Source: Butyribacter intestini
Lineage (GTDB): Bacteria > Bacillota > Clostridia > Lachnospirales > Lachnospiraceae
Assembly (NCBI GenBank): GCA_001414325.1
Contig: LLKB01000006.1
Span: 186,001 to 250,000 of the forward strand
Length of the DNA stretch: 64,000 nucleotides
Direction of reading: 5' to 3'
Shown: positions 25,925 to 34,423 of the stretch, one piece after another
How positions within the stretch are numbered: the first letter of the stretch is position 1
How the letters are laid out: the number at the start of each line of letters is the position of its first letter
Translations under genes and position numbers: made by a program
Notes under the pieces: model-generated
What the model saw: the letters and a program-made list of their open reading frames with translations, nothing else
Told to the model about the DNA's origin: nothing
The model's database searches: none

Positions 25925-27076
25925 TTACTTTATGTTTGCCTTTACTGCCTGAGATACCACATCTGCTACACGAGGGTCAAAGGCTTCGGGCATGATATTG
26001 TCCTCATTTAAATCCTTTTCGTCTACAAGCCCTGCGATAGCAAGTGCAGCAGCAAGTTTCATTTCTTCAGTTATCTGTTTTGCGTGGCCTTCAAGTGCAC
26101 CCTTGAATATACCAGGGAAAGCAACGACATTGTTTACCTGATTTGGAAAATCTGAACGGCCTGTGCCGACAACTTTTGCACCGGCTTTCTTTGCCACATC
26201 AGGCATTATCTCAGGAACAGGATTTGCCATTGCAAAGAGGATGGCATCCTTATTCATGCTCTTAACCATATCTTCTGATACAATGCCCGGAGCTGACACA
26301 CCTACAAAAATGTCCGCACCTTTGAGTGCGTCTGCGAGAGTACCTGTTTTTCCTGTAAGGTTTGTAACTTCCATCATTTCTTTCTGCATCCAGTTAAGGT
26401 CATCACTTGCTTTTGAGAGAATACCTGATTTGTCGCACATAACAACATCCTTAAAGCCGTATCTGAGAAGAAGTTTAGTAATGGCAACTCCGGCAGAACC
26501 GGCACCGTTTACAACTACATGACATTCTTCTTTTGTCTTTCCGACAACCTTAAGACCGTTTATTATTCCGGCGAGGACAACGATAGCCGTACCGTGCTGG
26601 TCGTCATGGAAAACAGGAATGTCAAGTGCTTCTTTTAATCTTGTCTCTATCTCAAAACATCTTGGAGCTGATATATCTTCAAGGTTGATGCCACCAAAAG
26701 CAGGTGCTATATTTATAACGGTCTTTATTATCTCCTCGGTATCCTGCGTATCAAGGCAGATAGGAAATGCGTTTACATTGCCAAATTCCTTAAACAAAAC
26801 AGCTTTTCCCTCCATAACAGGCATGGCAGCCTCAGGACCGATATTGCCTAAACCGAGAACGGCACTGCCGTCAGAGACAACGGCAACAGTATTTGATTTG
26901 ATGGTATAGTTGTATGCTTCTTTTTTATCTTTTGCGATTATCTTGCAAGGCTCAGCGACACCGGGTGTGTATGCGATAGCAAGGTCTTCTCTTGACTTTA
27001 CATGACATTTTGGTGTTGTGTCGATTTTTCCGTTCCATTCTTTGTGAAGTGCAATAGCTTTTTCGCTGTTTGTCAT
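25925..27076 (-). CDS. Malic enzyme (oxaloacetate-decarboxylating, NAD(P)-dependent)
   Basis: The 383-residue bacterial short form converts malate to pyruvate and CO2. Key motifs are YTPGVAEPC, GLGNIGPEAAMPVMEGKAVLFK, the divalent-metal site CLDTQD, DDQHGTAIVVLAG and the dinucleotide fold GAGSAGVA. The start has GGAGGAAAT before it on the minus strand. It is the first gene of a three-gene minus operon and diverges from the gntR-ABC operon. Cofactor preference cannot be told by eye. Confidence 0.94.
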   Translation of the reverse strand: MTNSEKAIALHKEWNGKIDTTPKCHVKSREDLAIAYTPGVAEPCKIIAKDKKEAYNYTIKSNTVAVVSDGSAVLGLGNIGPEAAMPVMEGKAVLFKEFGNVNAFPICLDTQDTEEIIKTVINIAPAFGGINLEDISAPRCFEIETRLKEALDIPVFHDDQHGTAIVVLAGIINGLKVVGKTKEECHVVVNGAGSAGVAITKLLLRYGFKDVVMCDKSGILSKASDDLNWMQKEMMEVTNLTGKTGTLADALKGADIFVGVSAPGIVSEDMVKSMNKDAILFAMANPVPEIMPDVAKKAGAKVVGTGRSDFPNQVNNVVAFPGIFKGALEGHAKQITEEMKLAAALAIAGLVDEKDLNEDNIMPEAFDPRVADVVSQAVKANIK

Positions 27077-27168
27077 TTTTATTTCCTCCGTTTGTTTTAC
27101 TGATATATGATTTGAAATTTTTATATAAGTTTGCGATACCGCATATAAAAATGAATGTTACATAGATA

Positions 27169-27197
27169 AGAATACCATATATGAAAAGTTTGGTCAA
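27169..27197 (-). promoter_or_regulatory. Minus-strand promoter of the malic enzyme operon
   Basis: Read on the minus strand, TTGACC (27197-27192), a 17-base spacer and TATTCT (27174-27169). It lies about 93 bases before the malic enzyme start. Confidence 0.6.
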
Positions 27198-27212
27198 AAA
27201 TATAAATAAGTG

Positions 27213-27265
27213 TTGACATTTTATAAAAACTGTATTACAGTATTATTGTACTAAGTGAGTAATAC
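27213..27265 (+). promoter_or_regulatory. Promoter and operator-like dyad before the gntR-ABC operon
   Basis: TTGACA (27213-27218), a 17-base spacer and TACAGT (27236-27241) form a promoter. The inverted arms GTATTAC (27232-27238) and GTAATAC (27259-27265) overlap and follow the -10. YtrA-type regulators bind such spaced dyads at their own promoters, so autorepression is likely. Confidence 0.7.
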
Positions 27266-27303
27266 AATGATACAATGTGGAACAAGGAAAGGAGGATATA
27301 TGA

Positions 27304-27672
27304 TTGGTTTGGAAATTCAATGATGAACAGCCTATTTATCAGCAGATAATCAGCCAGATAAAAGAGCGTATAGTGGCTGGGGAGTGGAAAGCCGGAAGTA
27401 AATTAAAGTCAGTCAGGGAGCTTGCCTTAGAAGCGGGAGTAAATCCAAATACGATGCAAAAAGCACTTGCCGAACTTGAGAGAGAGGGACTTGTATATTC
27501 GCAGAGGACGGCTGGGAGATTTGTATCAGACAATAAGGAAAAGACAGACAGGCTGCAGGAGGAAATGACAATGGAGTGTATAAAAACATTTGTGGCTCAG
27601 ATGGAGAAAATGGGATATAAAAAAGAACAGATTATAGAAATGTTAAACAAATATATATCTGAAAATAAGTAA
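27304..27672 (+). CDS. GntR-family regulator, YtrA subfamily
   Basis: A 122-residue protein with an N-terminal winged helix (QPIYQQIISQIKERIVAGEWKAGSKLKSVRELA is the family hallmark, quoted here by its ends QPIYQQII and LKSVRELA) and only a short helical dimer tail, as in YtrA. The TTG start is set by AAAGGAGG eight bases upstream; the ATG at 27300 is out of frame. It precedes an ABC ATPase and permease that it probably controls in response to cell-envelope stress or antibiotics, as in the B. subtilis ytr operon. Confidence 0.9.
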   Translation: MVWKFNDEQPIYQQIISQIKERIVAGEWKAGSKLKSVRELALEAGVNPNTMQKALAELEREGLVYSQRTAGRFVSDNKEKTDRLQEEMTMECIKTFVAQMEKMGYKKEQIIEMLNKYISENK

Positions 27673-27858
27673 AGTCAGCGTGAAGAAATTAACTTTACCA
27701 AAGCGTGGGGATTTTGATAAAAGCATGGAAAATGAAATTTAGGCATGAATTTGGTAAGGAATTAGCATAAAAAATTTTTTCACATACAGGATTTGTGTCT
27801 GCATATATTTGATGCAGACTTTAGATGCACGGGAGTCTGTGCGGAAATGGAGGTCATG

Positions 27859-28551
27859 ATGATATTAGAATGTGAAAATCTATCGAAAAACTATGGCAGT
27901 GTTAAAGCTCTTGATAATCTGACACTTAAGATTGAAAGCGGAAAGATAGTGGGACTTCTCGGACCGAACGGTCACGGCAAGACTACTCTTATAAAGACTT
28001 TGAGTGGTCTTTTAAGCAAAGATAAGGGAAAAGTTCTCATAGACGGCAAAAGGATAGGGGTCGGGACAAAGAAAATAGTTTCATATCTTCCTGAGAGGAG
28101 TTATCTTTCACCGGAGATGAAGATAAAAGAAGTGGTAAGCTTTTTTCAAGAATTTTATGAGGACTTTGATGCAAAAAAGGCGGATGCGATGCTTGGGGAA
28201 CTTAGTCTTGACAAAGAGAGCAAACTAAAATCTCTCTCAAAGGGAAACAGGGAAAAGGTTCAGCTTATCATGGTAATGAGCAGAAAAGCAAAGCTGTATC
28301 TACTCGATGAACCGATGGGCGGTGTTGACCCTGCCGCAAGAGATTATATCTTAAAAACCATAATAAGCAATTATTCAGAGGATGCGACGGTTATCATATC
28401 TACCCATCTTATTCAGGATGTTGAGCAGATACTTGATGAGGTTGTTTTTCTGAAAGAGGGAAAAGTGATGCTTCACAGTGATGTGGATGAACTCAGGATG
28501 GAAAAAGAAAAGTCAGTTGACGCTTTATTCAGGGAGGTGTTTTCATGCTAA
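27859..28551 (+). CDS. ABC transporter ATP-binding protein (YtrB-like)
   Basis: About 230 residues from ATG 27859, which has GGAGG five bases upstream. Walker A GPNGHGKTT, signature LSKGNREKV, Walker B LYLLDEPMGGVD and H-loop STH are complete. The non-standard signature and His in Walker A are typical of the YtrB clade. It overlaps the permease gene by seven bases. Confidence 0.92.
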   Translation: MILECENLSKNYGSVKALDNLTLKIESGKIVGLLGPNGHGKTTLIKTLSGLLSKDKGKVLIDGKRIGVGTKKIVSYLPERSYLSPEMKIKEVVSFFQEFYEDFDAKKADAMLGELSLDKESKLKSLSKGNREKVQLIMVMSRKAKLYLLDEPMGGVDPAARDYILKTIISNYSEDATVIISTHLIQDVEQILDEVVFLKEGKVMLHSDVDELRMEKEKSVDALFREVFSC

Positions 28552-29363
28552 AGAAACTTATAAAACATGATGTAAAGTCAAATATAAAAGTAATTGCAGG
28601 GGCATATAGTTTGATAACATTGTTTGCCATTTTACACCTGATAATGGAAAAACTTTATAAAGCTTATCCGGGAGCGGTTCAATGGATTGTGCTGGAAAAT
28701 ATTTTATTTATACTGCATATTTTGAGTGTGGGAGCAGGATTTGCCATTACGATAATAACCAGTGTATTATATTACAGAAAAAGTATGTTTAAAGATGAAA
28801 GCTATCTGACACATACACTTCCCGTAAGCGAGACTATGATATTCACATCTAAATATTTGTCTGCATTGATACTGTTTATCATAAATATTGTGGGGGCATA
28901 TATAACAATGTCTATATCGGTAGGCAGCCCTTTGTGGTGCATAAAATTCATAAAAGGATTTGCAGATGGCATGAAAGAGAGCGGTTTTACCATACTGAGC
29001 CAGTGGCTTGTTGTTATTTCATTAGTAGTGGGAGCATTATACGGAATAAGCCAACTATTTGGATCGATTACGATCGGTTATTCATTTGGAAAGAAAATGA
29101 ATAAAGATGTATGTTCTTTTTTGACATACTTTATAGGTTATGTCGTAATGCAGGTATTTTCAATAGCTTTTGTTGTCATCGCAGCAGCAGGGAGAGGAAT
29201 GATGACGCAGCTTGTGGAAAGTGCGGAGGCACCTGATATGGGAGTTCTCAATGCATATATAAGTGATGTTCTTATCGGAAGTATCATACTTATGATAGTG
29301 ATGATGACATTTTATTGCGGAATGAGTGTGTACCTTTTAAACAAAAAGCTTAATGTTGATTGA
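28545..29363 (+). CDS. ABC transporter permease partner of the GntR-controlled system
   Basis: The 272-residue membrane protein has six spans (about residues 17-37, 55-80, 103-125, 148-172, 186-212 and 242-265). A cytoplasmic loop FKDESYLTHTLPVS is characteristic of Gram-positive ABC-2 permeases regulated by YtrA proteins. It is coupled to the ATPase by overlap. The substrate is not known. Confidence 0.85.
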   Translation: MLKKLIKHDVKSNIKVIAGAYSLITLFAILHLIMEKLYKAYPGAVQWIVLENILFILHILSVGAGFAITIITSVLYYRKSMFKDESYLTHTLPVSETMIFTSKYLSALILFIINIVGAYITMSISVGSPLWCIKFIKGFADGMKESGFTILSQWLVVISLVVGALYGISQLFGSITIGYSFGKKMNKDVCSFLTYFIGYVVMQVFSIAFVVIAAAGRGMMTQLVESAEAPDMGVLNAYISDVLIGSIILMIVMMTFYCGMSVYLLNKKLNVD

Positions 29364-29430
29364 GGAAAGGCTGTTCCGCCATAAAAAGAGAATTTAGTAT
29401 TTAATTTATTGCATTGTCAATTATTTTTTT

Positions 29431-29467
29431 GGCTGAGCTGATGTAACAGGTCAGCCTTGCTTTTTTT
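29431..29467 (+). terminator. Intrinsic terminator of the gntR-ABC operon
   Basis: GGCTGAGCTG (29431-29440) pairs with CAGGTCAGCC (29447-29456), then TTGCTTTTTTT. Confidence 0.9.
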
Positions 29468-29471
29468 ATCC

Positions 29472-29500
29472 TTTACAAATGCTAAAAGATTGTGTATAGT
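29472..29500 (+). promoter_or_regulatory. Promoter of rho
   Basis: TTTACA (29472-29477), a 17-base spacer and TATAGT (29495-29500). The leader to the rho start is about 115 bases and could carry Rho autoregulation; no clear hairpin was seen in it. Confidence 0.65.
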
Positions 29501-29624
29501 AAATTGAAAGTATTATAAAATTATTCAGACACTATCGTGAAATTAAAATCCCGGAATCGTCAATATAATTTAAAAATTAAACAATCAAAGAAAAATCAAA
29601 ATGTATTTGTAAAGGAGCAAAATA

Positions 29625-31631
29625 ATGTCAGATTTAGAAAAAATGTCTCTTGTTGAACTTAGGGTTGCAGGCAGAAAGATGGGCGTGAAGAATGTAACAA
29701 CTTATAAGAAAAGAGAGCTTTTAGAGTTACTTTTGGAAGTTGAAAAGAAGCAGTCGTCAAATGTGGCAGAAAGTGCAGTGGACAATGCTGAAAATGCATC
29801 AGCAGATGTTAAGATAAAAAAGACAGAAAACAGAAAAAAAGAAGAAAAGAAAGATGATATTCCGGCTGCAGAACATGATAATGTGGCTGAACAGGCAGGA
29901 ACAGCAGAGTCAGATTTAAAGAACAGTGATAAAATTGAGAACGCAGATGAAAAAAGACCACAGTTTCAGAATTCGTATGTGAGAAATGATTATAATGAAG
30001 AACATAAAAATACATATAAAAACAGGAGAGAGGGTGGCATCCAGTCATCATACGGAAGAACAGGCAATGTGCGTGGACAGCAGAGAAACAACGGCAGAAT
30101 GAATCAAAGACAGGGCAATAATCCTTATTTAAATCAAAATCCGGGTTATTCTCAGAACGGCTACCAGTCAAATTCTAATCATGGCGGTTATCAGAATAAT
30201 TATAACCAGAATAACGGTCAGTCAAACGGCGGATATTCACAGAATGGTTATAACAACGGCTATCAGAATGGCAGTTACAATCAAAACGGTGGTTACGGTC
30301 AGAATGGCGGTTACGGACAGAACAATTACAGCCAGAGTAATAATTATCAGAACGGCGGCTATAATCAAAACAACAATTATCAGAACCAGTCAGGTTCATA
30401 TTCAAACAACGGTTATCAGAATGGCAGTTATGGAAATCAGGGTTACCAGAATAATGCTGCACAGAACACAGCGGATATTGACAAGCAGCCTGATTTAAGT
30501 CAGCTTGACAGCGGTGAGTCAAGAGAGGGAATCCTTGAGATAATGACAGAGGGTTATGGATTTATCAGATGCGACAATTTCCTGCCGGGTGATAATGATG
30601 TTTATGTATCTCATGCACTCATAAAGAAATACAGACTCCGCACGGGAGATATTCTTAAGGGAAATTTGAAAGTCAGAAGCCAGAGTGAGAAATTTGCGGC
30701 ATTGCTGTATGTTGTTACTGTAAATGGTTATCCGGTAGAAGATCTTTTGGCAAGACCAAAGTTTGAACAGCTCACACCTATCTTTCCAAATGAAAAGATA
30801 AGACTTGAGACGGACGGTGCGACTATCTCAACAAGAATGATGGATATAATTGCTCCTATCGGCAAGGGACAGCGTGGAATGATAGTTTCTCAGCCAAAGA
30901 CAGGAAAGACAACACTTCTTAAGCAGGTTGCAAAGGCTATAAAGACAAATTATCCTAAAATGAACCTTATTGTTCTTCTTATAGATGAAAGACCTGAGGA
31001 AGTTACTGATATAAAAGAGTCTATCATGGGACACAATGTTGATGTTATCTACTCCACATTTGACGAACTTCCTGAAAATCACAAGAGAGTTTCAGAGATG
31101 GTAATCGAGAGAGCAAAGAGACTTGTTGAGCATGGCGAGGATGTTACGATACTTCTTGACAGTATCACAAGACTTGCAAGAGCCTACAACCTCACGGTGT
31201 CACCGAGCGGAAGAACACTTTCCGGAGGTCTTGACCCGGCTGCACTTCATATGCCGAAGAAATTCTTTGGTGCAGCGAGAAATATGAGAGAGGGCGGAAG
31301 CCTTACCGTACTTGCAACGGCACTTGTCGATACGGGAAGCAAGATGGACGATGTTGTATTTGAGGAGTTTAAGGGAACAGGTAACATGGAAATGGTTCTC
31401 GACAGAGGACTCTCGGAAAAGAGAGTATTCCCGGCTATAGATCTTCCAAAATCAAGCACTAGAAGAGACGACCTTTTACTCACACAGGATGAGAAAGATG
31501 CGGCTTACCGCATACGCAAGGCTTTCAGCTCAATGAGAAATGATGAAGCTGTGGAAAAAATCATAGATTTGTTCAGAAAGACAAGAAACAACAGGGAATT
31601 TGTTGAAATGATAAGAAAGATACATTTCTAA
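29625..31631 (+). CDS. rho: Transcription termination factor Rho with Asn/Gln-rich insertion
   Basis: A 668-residue hexameric RNA helicase, against about 420 in E. coli. An N-terminal Rho_N helix ([15 protein letters not shown]) is followed by a charged stretch and then a low-complexity region at about residues 150-285 built of N, Q, G, Y and S ([18 protein letters not shown]). The RNA-binding cold-shock fold ([14 protein letters not shown]) and the ATPase with P-loop [21 protein letters not shown] and [13 protein letters not shown] are normal. The ATG has AAAGGAGC upstream. The inserted region looks prion-like and may drive condensation, as reported for Rho in some Clostridium and Bacteroides. 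Confidence 0.96.
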   Translation: MSDLEKMSLVELRVAGRKMGVKNVTTYKKRELLELLLEVEKKQSSNVAESAVDNAENASADVKIKKTENRKKEEKKDDIPAAEHDNVAEQAGTAESDLKNSDKIENADEKRPQFQNSYVRNDYNEEHKNTYKNRREGGIQSSYGRTGNVRGQQRNNGRMNQRQGNNPYLNQNPGYSQNGYQSNSNHGGYQNNYNQNNGQSNGGYSQNGYNNGYQNGSYNQNGGYGQNGGYGQNNYSQSNNYQNGGYNQNNNYQNQSGSYSNNGYQNGSYGNQGYQNNAAQNTADIDKQPDLSQLDSGESREGILEIMTEGYGFIRCDNFLPGDNDVYVSHALIKKYRLRTGDILKGNLKVRSQSEKFAALLYVVTVNGYPVEDLLARPKFEQLTPIFPNEKIRLETDGATISTRMMDIIAPIGKGQRGMIVSQPKTGKTTLLKQVAKAIKTNYPKMNLIVLLIDERPEEVTDIKESIMGHNVDVIYSTFDELPENHKRVSEMVIERAKRLVEHGEDVTILLDSITRLARAYNLTVSPSGRTLSGGLDPAALHMPKKFFGAARNMREGGSLTVLATALVDTGSKMDDVVFEEFKGTGNMEMVLDRGLSEKRVFPAIDLPKSSTRRDDLLLTQDEKDAAYRIRKAFSSMRNDEAVEKIIDLFRKTRNNREFVEMIRKIHF

Positions 31632-31902
31632 AATCAGTTCAGCCTCTCATTTATTACATTCGTAAACCTGCCAGCGAGCTGTCAGTCGCTGCTATGCAGC
31701 TTGTGTTTATTTACGCGAAAGCAAAGTGAGGATGGAACAAATAAATTTGTTCCATCTGAGCGCACTCGCGAGGGCTTTGCCCTCATTTCATAAATGAAAG
31801 GCTATTCCGCCCAAAAAAACAAGCCAATAATACATCGAGCAAGCTCGTGTATTATTGACTTATCTTTTTTGGGCGGAACTGTTACAAAAAATAAAAATGT
31901 GC
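31632..31902 (+). other. Gene-free rho-rpmE region filled with hairpins
   Basis: No coding region is seen. It holds at least three stems: GATGGAACAAAT/ATTTGTTCCATC (31731-31756), GAGGGC/GCCCTC (31770-31784), and the nested terminator at 31805-31878. The gene-free stretch extends to the rpmE start at 32047 with its promoter and leader. Confidence 0.6.
31805..31878 (+). terminator. Nested bidirectional terminator after rho
   Basis: An outer 14-base stem TTCCGCCCAAAAAA / TTTTTTGGGCGGAA (31805-31818 and 31865-31878) encloses an inner stem CAATAATACA.CGAGC / GCTCG.TGTATTATTG (31825-31857). The inner hairpin is followed by a T-run on both strands. Confidence 0.8.
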
Positions 31903-31931
31903 TTGCACTTTTATACTAAGTGTGTTATAAT
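31903..31931 (+). promoter_or_regulatory. Promoter of rpmE
   Basis: TTGCAC (31903-31908), an exact 17-base spacer and a consensus TATAAT (31926-31931), about 115 bases before the rpmE start. Confidence 0.8.
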
Positions 31932-31958
31932 AATGAAGTTGTGTTGAAAATTGAAATC

Positions 31959-31997
31959 GAAAAGATACAGTCCTACATTCTGGGTGTGATCTTTTTC
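31959..31997 (+). other. Hairpin in the rpmE leader, possible L31 leader element
   Basis: GAAAAGAT (31959-31966) pairs with ATCTTTTTC (31989-31997) around a loop of 22 bases. Ribosomal-protein L31 leaders are known in Firmicutes; whether this is one needs a covariance-model search. Confidence 0.35.
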
Positions 31998-32046
31998 GTG
32001 ATATGTATTTGCTGTCGTGATGGCAGCGGAATGGAGGTCATAAGAC

Positions 32047-32253
32047 ATGAGAGAGGGAATTCATCCTAATTATTATCAGGCTAAAGTTGTTTGCAACTGT
32101 GGTAATGAGTTTGTAACTGGTTCTACAAAGGAAGAAATTCATGTAGAAATCTGTTCAAAATGTCATTCTTTCTACACAGGTCAGCAGAAAGCTGTTAAGG
32201 CTCGTGGTGCGATTGACAAGTTCAACCGTAAATATGGAATGCAGGCAAACTAA
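32047..32253 (+). CDS. rpmE: 50S ribosomal protein L31 (zinc-binding form)
   Basis: The 68-residue protein begins [10 protein letters not shown] and keeps the zinc ligands Cys16, Cys18, Cys36 and Cys39 (CNCG and CSKC), so this is the C+ type. It has GGAGG ten bases upstream and follows rho, the usual order in Clostridia. Confidence 0.97.
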   Translation: MREGIHPNYYQAKVVCNCGNEFVTGSTKEEIHVEICSKCHSFYTGQQKAVKARGAIDKFNRKYGMQAN

Positions 32254-32311
32254 ATTAGTGTACTGTATCAATGACTTTAGTATAAGAATAATGTAAGATT
32301 CGGTCTTATAG

Positions 32312-32350
32312 ATGGTCACAGCAACCAAAAGGGGGCTGTGACCATTTTTC
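32312..32350 (+). terminator. Intrinsic terminator of rpmE
   Basis: ATGGTCACAGC (32312-32322) pairs with GCTGTGACCAT (32335-32345), followed by TTTTTC. Confidence 0.92.
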
Positions 32351-32390
32351 ATTGTATAGGTAAATGCTCGTGAAGTAGTGTGAAACCAGG

Positions 32391-32416
32391 AGCAAAACGC
32401 TGGTTTTGCTCTTTTT
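32391..32416 (+). terminator. Second intrinsic terminator before the DUF1385 gene
   Basis: AGCAAAAC (32391-32398) pairs with GTTTTGCT (32403-32410), then CTTTTTC. It sits only 18 bases before the DUF1385 start and may act as an attenuator of that operon. Confidence 0.7.
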
Positions 32417-32433
32417 CATTTGGAGGGTATTAT

Positions 32434-33369
32434 ATGAACAAAAAATCGGTAGTAAAACCATCAGGTATAGGAGGGCAGGCTGTTCTTGAGGGTGTCATGA
32501 TGAAAAATAAAGACAGATATGCCGTTGCCGTCAGAAAACCTGACGGAGAGATTGAGGTAGAAGAAGGAACTTGCAAAAGTCTCAGAGATAAATACTTTAT
32601 CTGCGACCTGCCTATAATAAGAGGTGTTGTGACTTTTGTCGAGTCGCTGGTACTCGGAATGAAAAGCCTTACGGACTCATCAAAATATTTTGAGGACGAG
32701 GAAGATGATGCAGAGGAGATTGACGAGGACAAAAAGGAAAAGCGTGAAAAGGTGGAAACGACTTTTACGGTCATTTTGTCGATAATACTTGCGGTTGGGA
32801 TTTTTATGATTTTACCGTTTTTCATATCAGAACTTTTGAAAAAAGTTGTCGCATCAGAAAAACTTCTTGCAGTGATAGAGGGAGTTATAAGGATTTTACT
32901 GTTTATCGGTTATGTATTTGCGATTTCCTTTGTTAAAGATATAAAGCGTGTCTTTATGTATCACGGAGCAGAGCACAAGACAATAAACTGTGTTGAACAT
33001 ATGCTTCCACTGACTGTCGAAAATGTAAAAAAACAGTCGAGAGAACATAAAAGATGTGGAACAAGTTTCATTTTTATAGTATTATTTATAAGTATTATAT
33101 TTTTTATATTTATAAGAGTTGATAATATGTGGCTTAAGATTTTGTGTAGGATTTTGCTGGTGCCTGTTATAGCCGGAGTTTCCTATGAGTTTATACGGCT
33201 TGCGGGAAAATCAGAAAACAGCATTGTAAATGCACTGAGTAAGCCGGGTATGCTTATACAGAAACTAACGACAAAAGAACCAGATGACTCTATGATAGAA
33301 GTTGCGATAGCTTCGGTAGAGGCTGTCTTTGACTGGAAAGAGTTTCAGAAAAATAAGGATGCAGAGTGA
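32434..33369 (+). CDS. DUF1385 family membrane protein
   Basis: A 311-residue protein from ATG 32434, set by GGAGGGTA just upstream. Family marks are GIGGQAVLEGVMMKN near the start and MYHGAEHKTINCVE and HKRCGTSFIF in the second half, with about four or five membrane spans and an acidic loop (FEDEEDDAEEIDEDKK). Its function is not known, but it is regularly found between rpmE and prmC in Clostridia. Confidence 0.93.
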   Translation: MNKKSVVKPSGIGGQAVLEGVMMKNKDRYAVAVRKPDGEIEVEEGTCKSLRDKYFICDLPIIRGVVTFVESLVLGMKSLTDSSKYFEDEEDDAEEIDEDKKEKREKVETTFTVILSIILAVGIFMILPFFISELLKKVVASEKLLAVIEGVIRILLFIGYVFAISFVKDIKRVFMYHGAEHKTINCVEHMLPLTVENVKKQSREHKRCGTSFIFIVLFISIIFFIFIRVDNMWLKILCRILLVPVIAGVSYEFIRLAGKSENSIVNALSKPGMLIQKLTTKEPDDSMIEVAIASVEAVFDWKEFQKNKDAE

Positions 33370-33415
33370 CTATAAAAGATATATATGCAGTTTTTGTATC
33401 GTGTTCAGACAAAAG

Positions 33416-33511
33416 GTACGGAAGTGAGGATTACGATGATAACATATCAGTAATTCAAAAGTATGTGCAGGAATGAGGATTAACATGATAACATATCAGG
33501 AATTGTTAAAA
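33416..33511 (+). repeat. Imperfect tandem duplication of the prmC translation start
   Basis: About 46 bases occur twice, 49 bases apart. GAGGATTACGATGATAACAT lies at 33426 and GAGGATTAACATGATAACAT at 33475, each with its own SD and ATG. The first copy reads MITYQ then TAA, and the second opens prmC with MITYQELL. The first start at 33436 therefore encodes only a five-codon minicistron. Confidence 0.8.
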
Positions 33512-34312
33512 AGCGGAGAAAATGAACTCGTGTCATCAAATATTTCAGATGCAGAGCTTGACGCATGGTATCTGCTTGAGTATATTACGGGGATGAGCAG
33601 GGCAAAATTTTTTCTTGATAGAGATATGGAAGTGTCTGATGAAATAAAAGACAGATACCTCTCACTTATCCATATGAGAAAAGAACATATACCATTGCAG
33701 CATATAACGGGAACTCAGGAATTTATGGGATTTGACTTTTTTGTAAATGAAAATGTCCTGGTTCCAAGACAGGATACGGAGTGCCTTGTCGAAAATGTCC
33801 TTCCCTTTGCACATGGAAAGAAGATACTTGATATGTGTACGGGTTCAGGCTGTATTATAATATCACTGAAAAAACTTGAGGAAACAGCAGAATGTACCGG
33901 TGCTGATATTTCTAAAAAGGCCCTGGAGGTTGCACAGAAAAATGCGGCTTCAAATGAAGCTGAGGTTTATTTTATAGAAAGTGATATGTTTGAGAAAATA
34001 AACGGAAAATATGATATTATAGTATCAAATCCGCCTTATATCAGACCCGATGTGATAAAAACTCTTGAACCGGAGGTGAGGGAGCATGACCCGATGCTTG
34101 CACTTGATGGCGGAGAGGATGGTCTTATGTTTTACCGCATACTTGCAAAAGAGGGAAAAAAACATCTTGCCGGTCCGGGGATGATGTTTATGGAGATAGG
34201 GCATGACCAGGGCAGAGCCGTAAAAGAGATTTTTGAAAACGAGGGCTTTAAAGAGGTTATCGTAAAGAAAGATTTGTGTGAAAATGACAGGGTTGTTATG
34301 GCTGTAAAATAA
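33485..34312 (+). CDS. prmC: Peptide chain release factor N5-glutamine methyltransferase
   Basis: PrmC methylates the Gln of the GGQ motif in release factors. The 275-residue protein has the N-terminal helical domain, VPRQDTECLVE, the SAM-binding DMCTGSGCIIISL and the catalytic SNPPYIRP. Its substrate gene prfA follows 112 bases downstream. ATG 33485 is preferred to ATG 33473 because GAGGATT then lies at the right distance. Confidence 0.95.
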   Translation: MITYQELLKSGENELVSSNISDAELDAWYLLEYITGMSRAKFFLDRDMEVSDEIKDRYLSLIHMRKEHIPLQHITGTQEFMGFDFFVNENVLVPRQDTECLVENVLPFAHGKKILDMCTGSGCIIISLKKLEETAECTGADISKKALEVAQKNAASNEAEVYFIESDMFEKINGKYDIIVSNPPYIRPDVIKTLEPEVREHDPMLALDGGEDGLMFYRILAKEGKKHLAGPGMMFMEIGHDQGRAVKEIFENEGFKEVIVKKDLCENDRVVMAVK

Positions 34313-34423
34313 AAGTTGAAATTTTGTTATGCAAAAAAGAATACACAGGCTTTGCTTTAAAGATTTTTAGGATTTATACACTGAATATAAATATAAACAA
34401 TATTTTTATATGGAGGAAAAACG

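Noticed and set aside
30175-30522. Open frames on both strands across the Rho low-complexity region (minus 30175-30522, plus 30181-30498)
   Set aside because: They are by-products of the repetitive Asn/Gln/Tyr codons of rho; no ribosome binding sites and no protein-like composition.
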